Position numbers and translations under genes: made by a program
Part shown: positions 42,079 to 52,649 of the stretch, piece after piece
Layout: each line of letters starts with the position of its first letter
Numbering within the stretch: the stretch's first letter is position 1
Assembly (NCBI GenBank): GCA_977006965.1
Contig: OZ345378.1
Span: forward strand, 1,612,001-1,676,000
Reading direction: 5' to 3'
DNA length: 64,000 bases
DNA from: Phymatolithon calcareum
Taxonomy: Eukaryota > Rhodophyta > Florideophyceae > Hapalidiales
Notes under the pieces: model-generated
The model's database searches: none
Told to the model about the DNA's origin: nothing
What the model saw: only the letters and a program-made list of their open reading frames with translations

Positions 42079-44327
42079 ATGGGGCACCCAGGGCAGAAAA
42101 GAACGCGGCTGACTCTTCAACAAAAGCTTGAAGCACTTCGCATGCTGAACACAGGCTCTCCTGACTCAGCAGTTATCCACAAGTTTAGGGGCTCTCGGCG
42201 ATTCGTCACGAAGCTGAAAAAAGATGGCCCTCATCTCATCCGCGCTGCTGAAGAGAATGATGCTTCATTCAAAGGCAAAACAGCGCGCCCCCTTTTGTAT
42301 CCCGAGATTGATGAGAAAGTGATTCGATTTGTCGAGCTGGCGCGTCGTGGAAAACTCCCGGTCACCCAAGACGTCATCAAGACGCGCGCGTTAATTATTC
42401 GTGAAACTATCTTGAAACGCGATGACATCAGCGTCGAAAGCCGTCGACGAATCGAACGTTTCACAGCTTCCAAGGGGTGGTGTGTGAGCTTTGTGAAGCG
42501 GCACGGTATCAATTCCATCACGCTGCACGGTGCGGCTGGAGGTACTGATGTAGAGGCTGCTGCGAAAGACATGGCCGAGCTGCGCGAGAGGCTGCGTCAG
42601 TTTGAAGCCGACTGCATCTATAACGTAGACGAAACTGGTCTTTTCTACAAGTTGTTACCGCGCCGAACGTACATACTTAAGTACGAAAAAAAGAAAACTT
42701 TGCGTGGAACGCGTCAAATGACGGCCAAAGACCGCATCACCGCCTATGTCTGCGCCAATGCGGATGGATCACAAAAACTGCCGATGGCCATCATTGGAAA
42801 GACCAAGAATACGCGTTGTTTTCGCCTCGGAAGGCCTCCCGTTCCCTATTTCTCGAACAAGACGGCGTGGTCGAACACAGTGACCTTTCGCGAATGGTTC
42901 AACTACGTTTTTCTACCTCATGTGCGAAAGACGACGTCAAAAAACGTTGCTCTTATCGTTGATAATGCCAGCTCGCACAGTGAATTGAAAGACATACGTG
43001 GTCAAGTCATAGTCTTTCCTTTGCCGCCCAATGTAACAGCTGTGTGTAGTAGTACGGATGGGTGGCCCTGAGGCCTTGCTTTTCGCCGACCATTACAGCC
43101 CACATGGGCTTACACGCTGTGCCCTCGACTCCGTCGTCCACTCCGTTTAGGTTTATTTCTAGTATGATAAGACCGATTTGGTAGTATATGGCGGGCTTTT
43201 GGCCGCCGGCCCTCAGTAAAAGGGGCAACCCGTGTTTGGTCCAGATCGACCGTTTTCAGTTCCAACCCTCGCGGACCTTTCGCCTCAGGGAAGGCCTCGC
43301 GTACGACCTCGACTCTGCGCCGTCGGTCAAGCCTCGGTCCTAGGACACTCGCCCCTGTGTCTGCGTACGGACGTTGGTGTCCTCTTGCGATTAGACCCCA
43401 AGTCCGTGTGTGTGTTTTGTTGTTTGCTCTGCCACTATCCTCCATCGGGAGAGACCAATCGCTGGAGACTTGCACGGACTCAACGGCCAACCGTTCCCGA
43501 ACTACTTAGTGGCGTCGATCCGCCATCTGCGCTACCACACTGTGCACCAAGCCATGGACATGGGAATTATTGCGGCCTGGAAGAAAGCATACCGACGCGA
43601 GATGCTGCGTGAAATCATCCGGGACATCGAAACTCGAGCCGAGCGGCGCGAACTGAACAAGAACCGTGCTGGTGGAATGAATGGTCTAGCAGAAGAATAT
43701 GCGCCACACATGTTGGACGTCGCGAAACTGGTGCAGTCGTCTTGGGAGACCGTATCTCAAATGACGATAGCTCGTTGCTGGGTCAAATCGGACTGTTTGC
43801 CGCTGGCAGCAAGCACTGATGTGAACGCTACGTATGGTAGAATGACTAATCTGTCCCGCTCGAAAGATGTCAGCGACGTCATCAAGATGCTGCGTAAATT
43901 GAAAGTCAGTTTACCAGATGACGACACGCTCAGAGCTGAAATAGACGACGACGTCAGACACGAGGATGTGGAGCGTTGGTTTGAGGTGGAGGATGATATA
44001 GACGTTCAAGAGGCTTTCGTTTCCGATGTTGCAGATGTATTTGAGGAGCCTGTAATTCAAAGCGCACATGAACCTGACAAGGAGTGCGAAGACGAAGAAG
44101 TTTCTGCGGTAATCGCATCTCCCCCAGCTCTCGCTGATTTGCACACCATGTTTCGCCCTCTTCAAGAGTCTGCGTTTTTTTGCAACCTTCCCGACGCTTG
44201 CAGTCTTCTTCAACGATCATTTCGAGTATTCATAGACGCTATTCGAAAGAAGAACAATTATAAGCAGAGACAGCTACTAGTCTCAGAGATGTTCAACAAG
44301 CGTCCTGAAGATGAAACACGCCAGTAA
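42079..44327 (+). pseudogene. pogo/CENP-B-type DDE transposase split by an insertion
   Basis: The first part (42079-43044) has an N-terminal helix-turn-helix (LTLQQKLEAL), a second CENP-B-type DNA-binding domain ending GWCVSFVKRHGI, and two catalytic Asp motifs, NVDETG and IVDNASSH. The frame is cut in the stretch leading to the third Asp by a 495-bp insertion at 43045-43539. Beyond it, from 43545, the frame resumes at the expected point with the third Asp motif (QAMDMGII) and runs to 44327. The C-terminal part is acidic. Apart from the insertion there is no stop, so the gene was probably functional until recently. Confidence 0.9.
43045..43539. mobile_element. solo-LTR-like insertion inside the pogo transposase
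   Basis: 495 bp, beginning TGTAGTAG and ending CTACCACA (5'-TG...CA-3'). It is flanked by an exact 5-bp duplication, CTGTG (43040-43044 and 43540-43544). TG...CA ends with a 5-bp duplication are typical of LTR-retrotransposon ends, and no internal retroelement genes are present, so a solo LTR is the best reading. The terminal inverted similarity (13 of 17 bases) also leaves a small DNA element possible. Confidence 0.75.
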
Positions 44328-45031
44328 ACTCGTTCTCCCCGTTCTCAGTGCAACATCGTTGGGGGTCACGGCAACCACGCTTTCAAAGCTTCTGTTAATT
44401 TCATTTAGTGCGGAACCTAGATAGTGCGCATTTTTTGGTCTGGTTCGATGTAGCACTATATAGCGACCCCCCCTGTACTCACCAATAGCCAAGCGTACTA
44501 TCATAACTCACTCCAGCCAAAATACTACTCATCCGTTTGTCAAAGCAATCTATGGGACAGTAAAATATTGTGCGCGCTACTCTCTGCGCTTTAGATCCTC
44601 GTCGCAAGTAGCATCTCCATCATCGCAGGCGGTAAGGTCGATGATCATGGACTGAGCAGCTTTGTCGATTTGTTTTCGTTTCGCCTCGAGGACGTTGTGG
44701 ATATTGGGTCTCCCTCAGGTCTGCAAAAAGTGACCGGTTTTTCCGCACGAGGAGCACTGACGGGCCCTCATTTCGGACGGCAAGTAGGGCTTCTTGCGCC
44801 TGCGACCCGGTCTAGCCACAAGGTCAAACGGCATCAAATCATCCTGTACTAGTTGGCCTCCAGTGACTGCAACACGAGTGGTACTGGCCCCATGCTGCTT
44901 CGTACACGTCTGCAACATCCACACATCCCCGAACTAGTGCTTGTTCCACCGGTCCAACGACACTGATGCTGCACCAAGCGCCTAAAGCATACAAAAGTGC
45001 AGAGACTACTTGTTGCGTTTCGCCACGAGGT

Positions 45032-47268
45032 CAGGCATTGGGAGCAGCATGTTGCACTTTATTGGAGAGACAAGAAGGAAAGCAATACATCTAGGAAAGT
45101 ATTCTAGTTTGTGCAATAGGTACTGCAATACAAATCAATAGGAGTTAAAGGAGTGTCTCACATATCTAGCAGATTTTGTTGTTCCTCATCTTCATCCATT
45201 CGTTCAGAGATACGGGCACTGCGTGCATTGCTCATAGCGCTAACAACCGTATGTAAATTCCAATACCTTCTATTGACCTTCAAGAACAAGAGAGACTCAA
45301 ACAGTAGCGGGGTAATTCGGTGCCTGTTATCGGCAAGAATACCTCCTGCAAGAGAGAACAACCTCTCAATTTCGGCTGACGACCCAAGAATAAATCTTAA
45401 GTTCATGTACGACTGAACAGGGTTCTGACGGTGTCGCTTGCGTTTCTTGAATATTTCAGACAACGATAATGCGGATTCTTCTTCCCCATCACCTTCACTT
45501 CCGTTAATACCGGAATCCAATTTTAGATGTTCGCATGCTGCCCGTTCTTCATCCGACATTGATTCAGTTTCGTTTCGCTGAATTTTGACGACTGCAGACT
45601 CAAAAACAGAGTTCGGGGAATGCACCGAATGTAGCTTGGTATGCTCATCGCGAAGTGTGCAGCCATACAAACGAGACTCAGGATTATTCGTCTGTGCCGT
45701 TACGGTCTCGTTGAGTGTGTCAAGAAGAAATCGGCAATTCTCCAACGTGATACCTCTTTCTTGTAGCTTCTTCGTTACGACGTTAATCTCGTTCAGTTGA
45801 TGTGCTAACTTTCCGCACTGCGTTCGAAAACGATTCGTACGTGATATAGTCAAATCAAGTTCGTCCGTGTCAGCAACTTCTTGTAGTTCATCACGAATCG
45901 AAATGAAACGGTTCAGCATTGCGGACAGGCCTGACCAACGTGTAGCGGAAGGCAAGATAGGTGACAAACTCGTTAGTTGATAGAGCATTGCACGGTTCTT
46001 GATACTGCTTTTGCATTCACGCATCGTTATACGCACATCTTCTAATGTCCTCTTGAGAACGGGAGATAATACCATCGCATTGACGTCGAGAGCGAGTTTG
46101 TGATTCAAACACCCAACGTGGGGTATGTCCATTTTTTTTGCAATGCTCTTGTTAAGCGCACAGCTGCCAGCTGATCTGACATACTGACCACTCGTGGACA
46201 TTCACATGATAGTAGTGAAAAATGTGCTCAAGTTGCCGAATATGCGTGGTTGCGTCGAACGATATTGCGTGCGCAGATTCTATTTCACCATCGTCGTCTC
46301 GTTTAGCGATTGGAGAAAGAGACAGCAGTGGCATCGAGAGCTCTTCGAACTCAACAATGCGTCCATCCACCGTACGATTGAACTTTCGCATAAAAACAGC
46401 ATTGATGGCGAGGTAGTGCGAACCATTTTTGGTCCAGCCATCATGCATGATGGCACCACGCGTTCCTTTCAACTCCTTCCTTATGGACATTTCAACGAGT
46501 TCAACCAACTTGAATATTGTTTCACGCAGCGCTTTGATCGAAATCAATACTTCAGAACCACCAAACGCACGGAACTTCGAATTCTCAACGTACGAAACAG
46601 GCAAAGACAGCGAGATGATGATGTCCAAGTAGTTGTGCATTGCCTTTTCGCGAGCGGTTGATGACAAAGTAGCATCAAAGTAAGACGAAATACTTCGGGA
46701 ACCATCATGAGTAGTCTTATCAGCCAGCACAGCGTGATACATAGCAACCAGCTGTTCCTCGTCGCCGCCAGCAACACATGCCAACAAGTGCGAATACGGG
46801 GTGCTCCAACCGCATCCCTTCGGAAACGATATCATTGGCGTGCCAGTCTTGCAGTTATTCAACCTCGGCACTCGAACACGAAGCACGATACATTAGCACG
46901 ATCAGGTCGATTTGGTTTGCGCGACGCAATGCTTTTGACTGTATCTTCCTTTCTTTGCATGAGCGCTTTCACAACGAACTGCTGCGTAGGTTTGCGAGCC
47001 ATGACCTTGAGAGTAGACGTGCGACTTGTGATGTTGAATAAACCAAGTCGAAGCGACAGTGTCGTCGGCGTCGGTTGAATGACATTGCAGCAAGGAGTAT
47101 TCCTCAAAACACTTTACGTATAAAACCCAAATATACAAACTTTTCGATCTTCCTTCCAACCTGTTGCTACTCCAGTATGTACTGCAACAGATTATGACAG
47201 CTCAATAGTAGTGCAGTACCAATACGTTGCAGTATATTGCATTATCAACATGTTACTCCCAATGCCTG
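45032..47268 (-). mobile_element. hAT-family transposon
   Basis: 2237 bp with terminal inverted repeats starting CAGGCATTGGGAG (about 21 bp, two mismatches). It is flanked by an exact 8-bp duplication CACGAGGT at 45024-45031 and 47269-47276, the diagnostic size for hAT elements. It encodes one hAT transposase, now frameshifted. It is inserted in the remnant coding part of the MULE. Confidence 0.94.
45158..47002 (-). pseudogene. hAT transposase with two compensating frameshifts
   Basis: From the ATG at 47002 a basic segment leads into a Cys-containing, BED-like zinc-finger region. The frame then shifts near 46860-46890 and back near 46160-46200, after which it is open to 45158. Recognisable parts are MHDGWT with the first catalytic Asp region, the HVGCLNHKL segment, and the C-terminal hAT dimerisation block (SSAEIERLFSLAGGILADNR). 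The two shifts restore the original frame, so only the middle third is displaced. The protein cannot be made intact without frameshifting. Confidence 0.85.
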
Positions 47269-47552
47269 CACGAGGTGGGCCTTGCCCATCGACGTGTTGT
47301 GGGAGATCAGGACGTTGAAAACGTCGTCAAAGCTTGATCCAGCGTAGTCGTCCATCTGTAGCACGAGCTCCTTCTTTTCCATGATTTCGGAGTGGTTAGT
47401 ACGGGAATGTTGAGTGTTGAGCGTTAGAGAGGAATACGAAAACGTGCTTACAGAGCGCCATCGTACTCGTAACGGATGAGTAGTAGATTTGGCTAGAGAT
47501 GGCCATGTCGTGAATTTTTCCAAGTTTTGGTGGCCATGTAGTGAATTTCCTC

Positions 47553-49433
47553 GAACTAGAATTATGACATATACACAGTATACAGTATAATATTGCGTAC
47601 GCCGTTCCCTGTCTGAGTTAAAAAAAGAGGAATTCCTCCTTAAATATCTTATACGGTATACGCAGAATGTTTGCCGTATTTACTAATATACTCACTTTTC
47701 ACTGGTGCACTTATGATATATCCATTACAGCGGCCAGCGGCAGCTTTATTCTATGTGGGCCTAAAAAACCTAGAAATTTATTTCAAAGTGGAAGATTTGT
47801 TGGGCCTCTGGGGCTCTAATACTTCCTGCAAAGACCTTTTTGTGGCAGAAGCTACAGGTTGAGTGATGGTGCGGCGAGTTCCATTCTGAGTACCAGATAT
47901 CTGTAAAGCGTGTTTTTCTGCTCAGCGGATTTTAGAGCTGCTTTCTTCTCAAAAAGGGACGCATCTGTAGCCTCGCCGGCAAACTGTCTATTCATCTCGT
48001 CGGGTAGAGCTTTCTTTTGAAGTGGTTGACGAGAGCGAGCGTACGCGTGGTGATGAAGGTAAATCTGCCCCTCAGCGCCAAGCTAAACTTCGAAAAAGTT
48101 GTTTGAAACTGTAAACGGTCATTTAAATGATCGCCCGTTGTAATGTTACGACGCTCAAGCCGCAAGGGAACATTTAGCAAGTAATCAATCGTAACCAGAA
48201 CATTCCATTGAAAGTGACTGTGAAATAATTACGCCGACTGACACTGCCTTAGGCAGAGGATTGAGTTTATTGATAAGATAGTATAGACAAACTGGTATAA
48301 GTAGGCAGGTAAGAGCAACTACAGGAAGGCGAGATAAGAACACACAACCCCCGAGACTAAAAGCGAATGAGAAGACATCTCAATTGCAACCTTTTCTCGA
48401 ATTTTCAAAGAGCGTTGACGAGATGCACCTCACCTTGAAATCGGGCGCTGGACGAAGAATCGCGAACCTTGACGTACGGGCGCTTGATAGGATCGATACC
48501 CATGCTAGAAGGACTCGTGTCGACACTCACCACACCCGTTGAGGGTTTCACTCCGATACTTGAGCAAAGTTACAGTTACTACATTACAGTACTACACGTG
48601 TGAGCAGACTTTTGCTACCGGACCAGTACGATGGACCGGAGCTTCTGGACTGTCAGCAAAACTGTGGATCATAAGTGCACCTGTGCAAACTGAGTATATT
48701 AGTAAATGCGGCAAACTTGGTGATCATGGTCGAGTATATAAGTAATTTCTCCAAAAAAATTCTTTTCTTATAAAAAGCAGCTGATAATAATATTAGAAAA
48801 GAAATTTTGGCGAATATGTAAGGATTCTTCAGAAAGTAAATTTTTCCGCAAGAATAATAATTGGTTTAATGTTTTACAGTACTCAATGATGAAAAGTACT
48901 GTAGTCCGTAGTCCGTTAACTATTACTTGTTGTCGATTGAACTTATTCCGGTTATAGCTGCTCTCCACCAGGGGATATATATTACTATCCCCTGTCTCCA
49001 CCCAGGGCTCACGAACCTGAGCATTGAATCAACTTCAGTTCAACCAGGACTTCAACAGCTCCAAATTTGGAGCTATTGAAGTTTTAAAATTGTTGCCTAT
49101 TAGCTGCGATTCTGCCGCGAGTTTTATAAAACTCTACAACTACGCCCAATTGAAAACTGGCACTTGTACTGAGTCGTCGATTACAGTCGCGATCAGTTAA
49201 CGAAGTGTTTTCTCCGTAACTTTAGGGCAAGACTTGGCCTAAGTCTAAACGACGAGGAAAGACATGACGGTTCGTAGCTTTCACCAATATCATCTCTTTA
49301 GTCAATAATAGCATACATTCTCCTCAACAGGAGTTATCCGAACAGTGGGGATGCCCTCGAAAACGGGCTTGTGCAATCACAACTCCTTCTTCCTGCGAAC
49401 ACAAACTAGTAGAAATACAAGCGAGTTTCAAAC
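47553..49433. other. intergenic, nothing supportable
   Basis: 1.9 kb between the transposon nest and the 3' end of a Hint gene. It contains a near-perfect palindrome at about 49050-49082 (CTCCAAATTTGGAG core) and several TACAGTA motifs. No coding region is supportable. Confidence 0.5.
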
Positions 49434-50174
49434 CTAGGCAATGACACTCTCCCCCTTCGGAGTGAACTTCGCGAGCAGACGGGCACCGTTGTCAAACAGC
49501 TTGCTGGACAATCCGAGGCTTTCGTAGGCAGCACGAAGAGGGGAAAGCGCGGCATGAGCGAACTGCGGTGCGACAGTTGTAGTGTAAGTGGATGCACGCA
49601 CACCATCAACAATCACGTCTCCATGCACAGTCTGCGGATTGTACAGACCGGTCAGTCTCTCAGTGTTCACCTTGTTGACACGGGAGTGAGATCCGTCGGC
49701 AAGCTCAACGGTGTCTCCAACCTTAACAGTGCGTGCAGCGACCAAGTTGCCAGACACGTAGAGATAATGGCCGGATGTGAGGGAAAGCTTAGCACCAGAC
49801 TCAGTGGAGAGGGTGACGAAATTGTTCACGACGTCGGCCATCTTATGCGTGAACATGAAGACCTCAGAGAATTCGGACGGCCCAACCTTCACACGGTCAC
49901 CGACGGACAGATCGGCCATCTGCTTGCGTGCTCCGGACTGCAATTCGACAGTCGCGGCGCCCGGGAAGCAGATAAAGCCGTCATCCGGTGTCGGCGTCCC
50001 CTCAGGTTCGACGGTGGGCTCCGGGACTTGGGGTTTGCTGGGGTCTTGGGGCGTGGGGTCTTGGGGCGTGGGGACTTCAGGTGACGCTTCAGGCTCCGCG
50101 GTTGGCGCCACAGCCGCAGACACCGTGTAAAGACAGAGGGCAAAGACGAGCACAGAGAACTTGGAGAAGGCCAT
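49434..50174 (-). CDS. secreted Hint-domain (Hog) protein with Pro-rich linker
   Basis: 246 codons from the ATG at 50174, chosen because MAFSKFSVLVFALCLYTVSA is a typical signal peptide matching the paralogue at 55796. The upstream extension of the frame has no signal-like features. A Pro/Glu/Thr-rich linker with TPQDPTPQDP repeats fills about 22-68. Hint starts at the Cys of CFPGAATVEL near residue 70 and includes GDRVKVG, FTHKM, LTSGHYLYVSG and NPQTVHGDVIVDG. The C-terminus is FTPKGESVIA, identical to the gene at 55796, so the two are recent duplicates in inverted orientation, while their linkers differ in length and content. Confidence 0.92.
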   Translation of the reverse strand: MAFSKFSVLVFALCLYTVSAAVAPTAEPEASPEVPTPQDPTPQDPSKPQVPEPTVEPEGTPTPDDGFICFPGAATVELQSGARKQMADLSVGDRVKVGPSEFSEVFMFTHKMADVVNNFVTLSTESGAKLSLTSGHYLYVSGNLVAARTVKVGDTVELADGSHSRVNKVNTERLTGLYNPQTVHGDVIVDGVRASTYTTTVAPQFAHAALSPLRAAYESLGLSSKLFDNGARLLAKFTPKGESVIA

Positions 50175-50268
50175 TACGATCTGTGTGTGTTCGAAGAAGG
50201 AAGAAATGGGCAAGGAAGGGAATGGGTGTGCTGTGGGGGCTGGGACGAGGGTGAAAAAGATCAGCCTG

Positions 50269-50275
50269 CTTTTAT
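50269..50275 (-). promoter_or_regulatory. TATA-like box (ATAAAAG) of Hint gene at 50174
   Basis: Minus-strand CCATAAAAGC about 97 bases before the ATG, the same distance as in the other Hint genes. Confidence 0.45.
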
Positions 50276-51354
50276 GGTGTGACGGGTTTGCATTTTCTCA
50301 TCCTTGATACGACGACGGGCGTGTCCCCATCGTTTCGACGAGCTGAATCCTTGCTGTAGCAGATATTTTTTTGGAGAAAATTTTCCCGTTGTAGAAATTT
50401 CTCGACGCACACCAGTTCGTTAGGCCATAGTTTACAGAAATTTGCCACGACTTTGCATTTTTTGTCTGCCGTGTCTCACAAAATGGGCAAAGTTGCATAT
50501 ATTTTGCTGTTTCTTTCGACCACATGGCCAAACGAACTGTAAACGCTTGTGAGATCTGGTCCCCTTTGCGAGTCAGTGTCGAGTTTTAAACAAGGATAAA
50601 GTGTGATACAGTACTGTACATTCCACTGCAGGGCATCATCACACGGGATCACGACTTTCTGTGTGCTTGTGTCTGGCCAATCTTGAATGGCTGAGGAACC
50701 CAAGCTGGCCTCTCGATTTGAGTGTAGGTATTCTAATTTGACGAACCCTGCTGCAGAATCGAGATAGTACCTTTGGAAGATGACATTCGAACCAGTCTTC
50801 CAGATAGTTTTTAGAAAGAAAATGGGAAAAATATGTTCTGCAACTTGATCAGGTAGGACGGTATTCTGTCTCCCCTACATCTGCACATAACACATGAAGC
50901 GTGCTCCCCTGGAATTGTGAAGGTGTATACTTTGCAGACTTTGCTTAGAACACATTATTGTGCCAAGTGTAGACGCCTTGGCAATCATGGGGTCCAGTAA
51001 CGTGTCACGTTTCTGCGCAATTGGTTCTTCAAGAACAGCCGCAATTTTTTTTAAAATGAGGCTGGTTAAGCATACGATCGCTCTAAACCCCTTCTCGACG
51101 GAAGAATTCCGGTCGAAGGGGGCACCAAATCCCTTACGGTGACCAGGAATGCCAAGAGTACTCTATCGTTGCTGCCCTCACGATAGTTACGTACAAAGCC
51201 GAACAAGCAATGCCAGCAAGCAGAGAGGATGCACATGCCCTACAGTACGCGCAGGAAGTAAATAATTTACTTATACAGTACAGCAATCGTAAAGCGCTTT
51301 TGCTGATCACGTACCTTCATTCTCCGTCGCCGTCTTGATAAGTCAAAAATATGA

Positions 51355-51394
51355 CATTCCCCAGGCATTCCCCAGGCATTCCCCAGGCATTCCG
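51355..51394 (+). repeat. short tandem repeat, 11-bp unit
   Basis: CATTCCCCAGG is repeated three times exactly plus a partial copy. Confidence 0.95.
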
Positions 51395-51700
51395 CACTCC
51401 AGGTGTACAGTGCCTTTCTGACTTGATAGATTGGATAGTGACAGGACTGTATCCAAAAAGTGGAACAATTTTCATGTCCAGCTTTCGGGAATCCAAACGG
51501 CCCGGTATTTCAATTGATTTTTACCACAAATCCTGTGAATCTATTCATAGAACGGATGCAGCACCTATGTACTTGTATATTGTAATCCCCTTAGCGCTGA
51601 GTCGTACTGTACTCGGCGACCATCTACTGTACGAGTGGCACAACACGGCACAACAGTTCGCGAGTTCTCCCACCGCGGCCACCGCATCGGAGCAAGAATT

Positions 51701-51766
51701 TGCTTTCGCTGCACGATGCAAAAGTGTGCTTTCACTGCACGATGCAAAAGTTTGCTTTCACTGCAT
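51701..51766 (+). repeat. tandem repeat, ~26-bp unit, about 2.5 copies
   Basis: TGCTTTCRCTGCACGATGCA followed by AAAGT is repeated twice with a third partial copy. Confidence 0.9.
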
Positions 51767-52649
51767 CAAGTAATGAAAGCAAACTCTTGTACAGTATGTT
51801 CATGATGACGATGATGATCATAGTTTACGAGGACGTTAGCAGCCTTGTTTCCACCTCTTCATCCCGGCTCGTTGTTGACTGCGCACGCTGCCATTCTAGC
51901 CGAACCGTCGCAACAATCTGATTTTATTTCTCATCCTGCAACGGCCACTGGGAACAGACGGTGTGCTGTCCAACGCCGCCAATCGGCGAACAAAATTTAT
52001 AGTCCAAACTTTATCGTATTGTACCGATTTTAGTTCGTGAGTGCACTCAAATGCCTCGAGTGCTGATATACATATATGATAACCAGCTGTATATCACATG
52101 ATGGAAAAATGTTGTTGCCACCCATAACATCATCGAGTTTATGTAAGCACCGGCGGCACCTCGGCCACGTGGATGACGGTAAGAATGATGAGAACTTTTT
52201 TGAACCTTCTCAAAGACAGGTTTCATGCCACGCCGCAGCAGCACACACCATCCACGGAACACCACACAAAACTAATCGTTCAACATCTCTTTCAAATACA
52301 CTCCTTTTATGTATCCCCTCTTCTCGTTACAGTTAGGATCAACTTTTTCATTTCGAACGTTCAATTATGTGTACTGTATTCAAACGTCGCTTCTCCTGCA
52401 GAGGTACAGCGTTCCCTGTCGTCACGTACTTGCCGCCAGAGAAGCACTTCACAGTATCAAACGCGTCATGCTATCCGCGCCTCATTTTCCACCGTTCTCA
52501 CCGTCGCCTGGAATTTTCCTACAGTACATAAGCCCCATGATCGTCCTCACAGCCCTCCTTCCGCACCAAACCGATCGTGTGTGTAACTATCTTGGAGAGC
52601 GAAGAAAGAATCAAAGTGTAGGATCGACAATATCCACACAGCCCTCCAA

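Larger units (their letters stand above)
41895..44475 (+). mobile_element. pogo-like Tc1/mariner transposon
   Basis: 2581 bp with perfect terminal repeats of at least 23 bp (CAGGGGGGGTCGCTATATAG...) and flanking TA duplications (41893-41894 and 44476-44477), as expected for this superfamily. Subterminal TAGTGC motifs repeat at both ends and are likely transposase binding sites. It encodes a CENP-B/pogo-type transposase split by a later insertion. It sits inside the MULE. Confidence 0.95.
44715..47382 (-). pseudogene. decayed MULE coding remnants, split by the hAT element
   Basis: Minus-strand pieces belong to the outer element: an N-terminal-like segment from the ATG at 47382 (EKKELVLQMDDYAGSSFDDV) to the hAT insertion at 47276, and a C-terminal segment at 44715-44924. 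The latter has a basic GRRRKKPYLPS stretch and a knuckle (CSSCGKTGHF) in which the final Cys position is a stop codon. Only a small part of a transposase could be represented. The MULE is non-autonomous. Confidence 0.55.
41854..47552. mobile_element. Mutator-like element (MULE) carrying nested transposons
   Basis: The ends are perfect inverted repeats of 21 bp (GAGGAAATTCACTACATGG...). The flanks are an exact 10-bp duplication, GAACTAGAAT, at 41844-41853 and 47553-47562. A 9-11 bp duplication is characteristic of Mutator-like elements. Without its nested insertions the element is only ~0.87 kb and keeps decayed minus-strand coding pieces, including a CCHC knuckle of the kind found at MULE transposase C-termini. 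A pogo element and a hAT element have inserted into it. Confidence 0.88.
50175..52649. other. intergenic with small tandem repeats
   Basis: 2.5 kb between divergent Hint genes. Contains a TATA-like box for the minus gene, the tandem repeats at 51355-51394 and 51701-51766, and several TACAGTA motifs. Frames of up to 140 codons (51351-51773) run through the repeats and look spurious. Confidence 0.5.

Noticed and set aside
43232-43612. 126-codon plus frame inside the pogo element
   Set aside because: It runs across the solo-LTR-like insertion and its right boundary, so it cannot be an original gene.
51351-51773. 140-codon plus frame between divergent Hint genes
   Set aside because: It begins in one tandem repeat and ends in another, and has no recognisable protein features.
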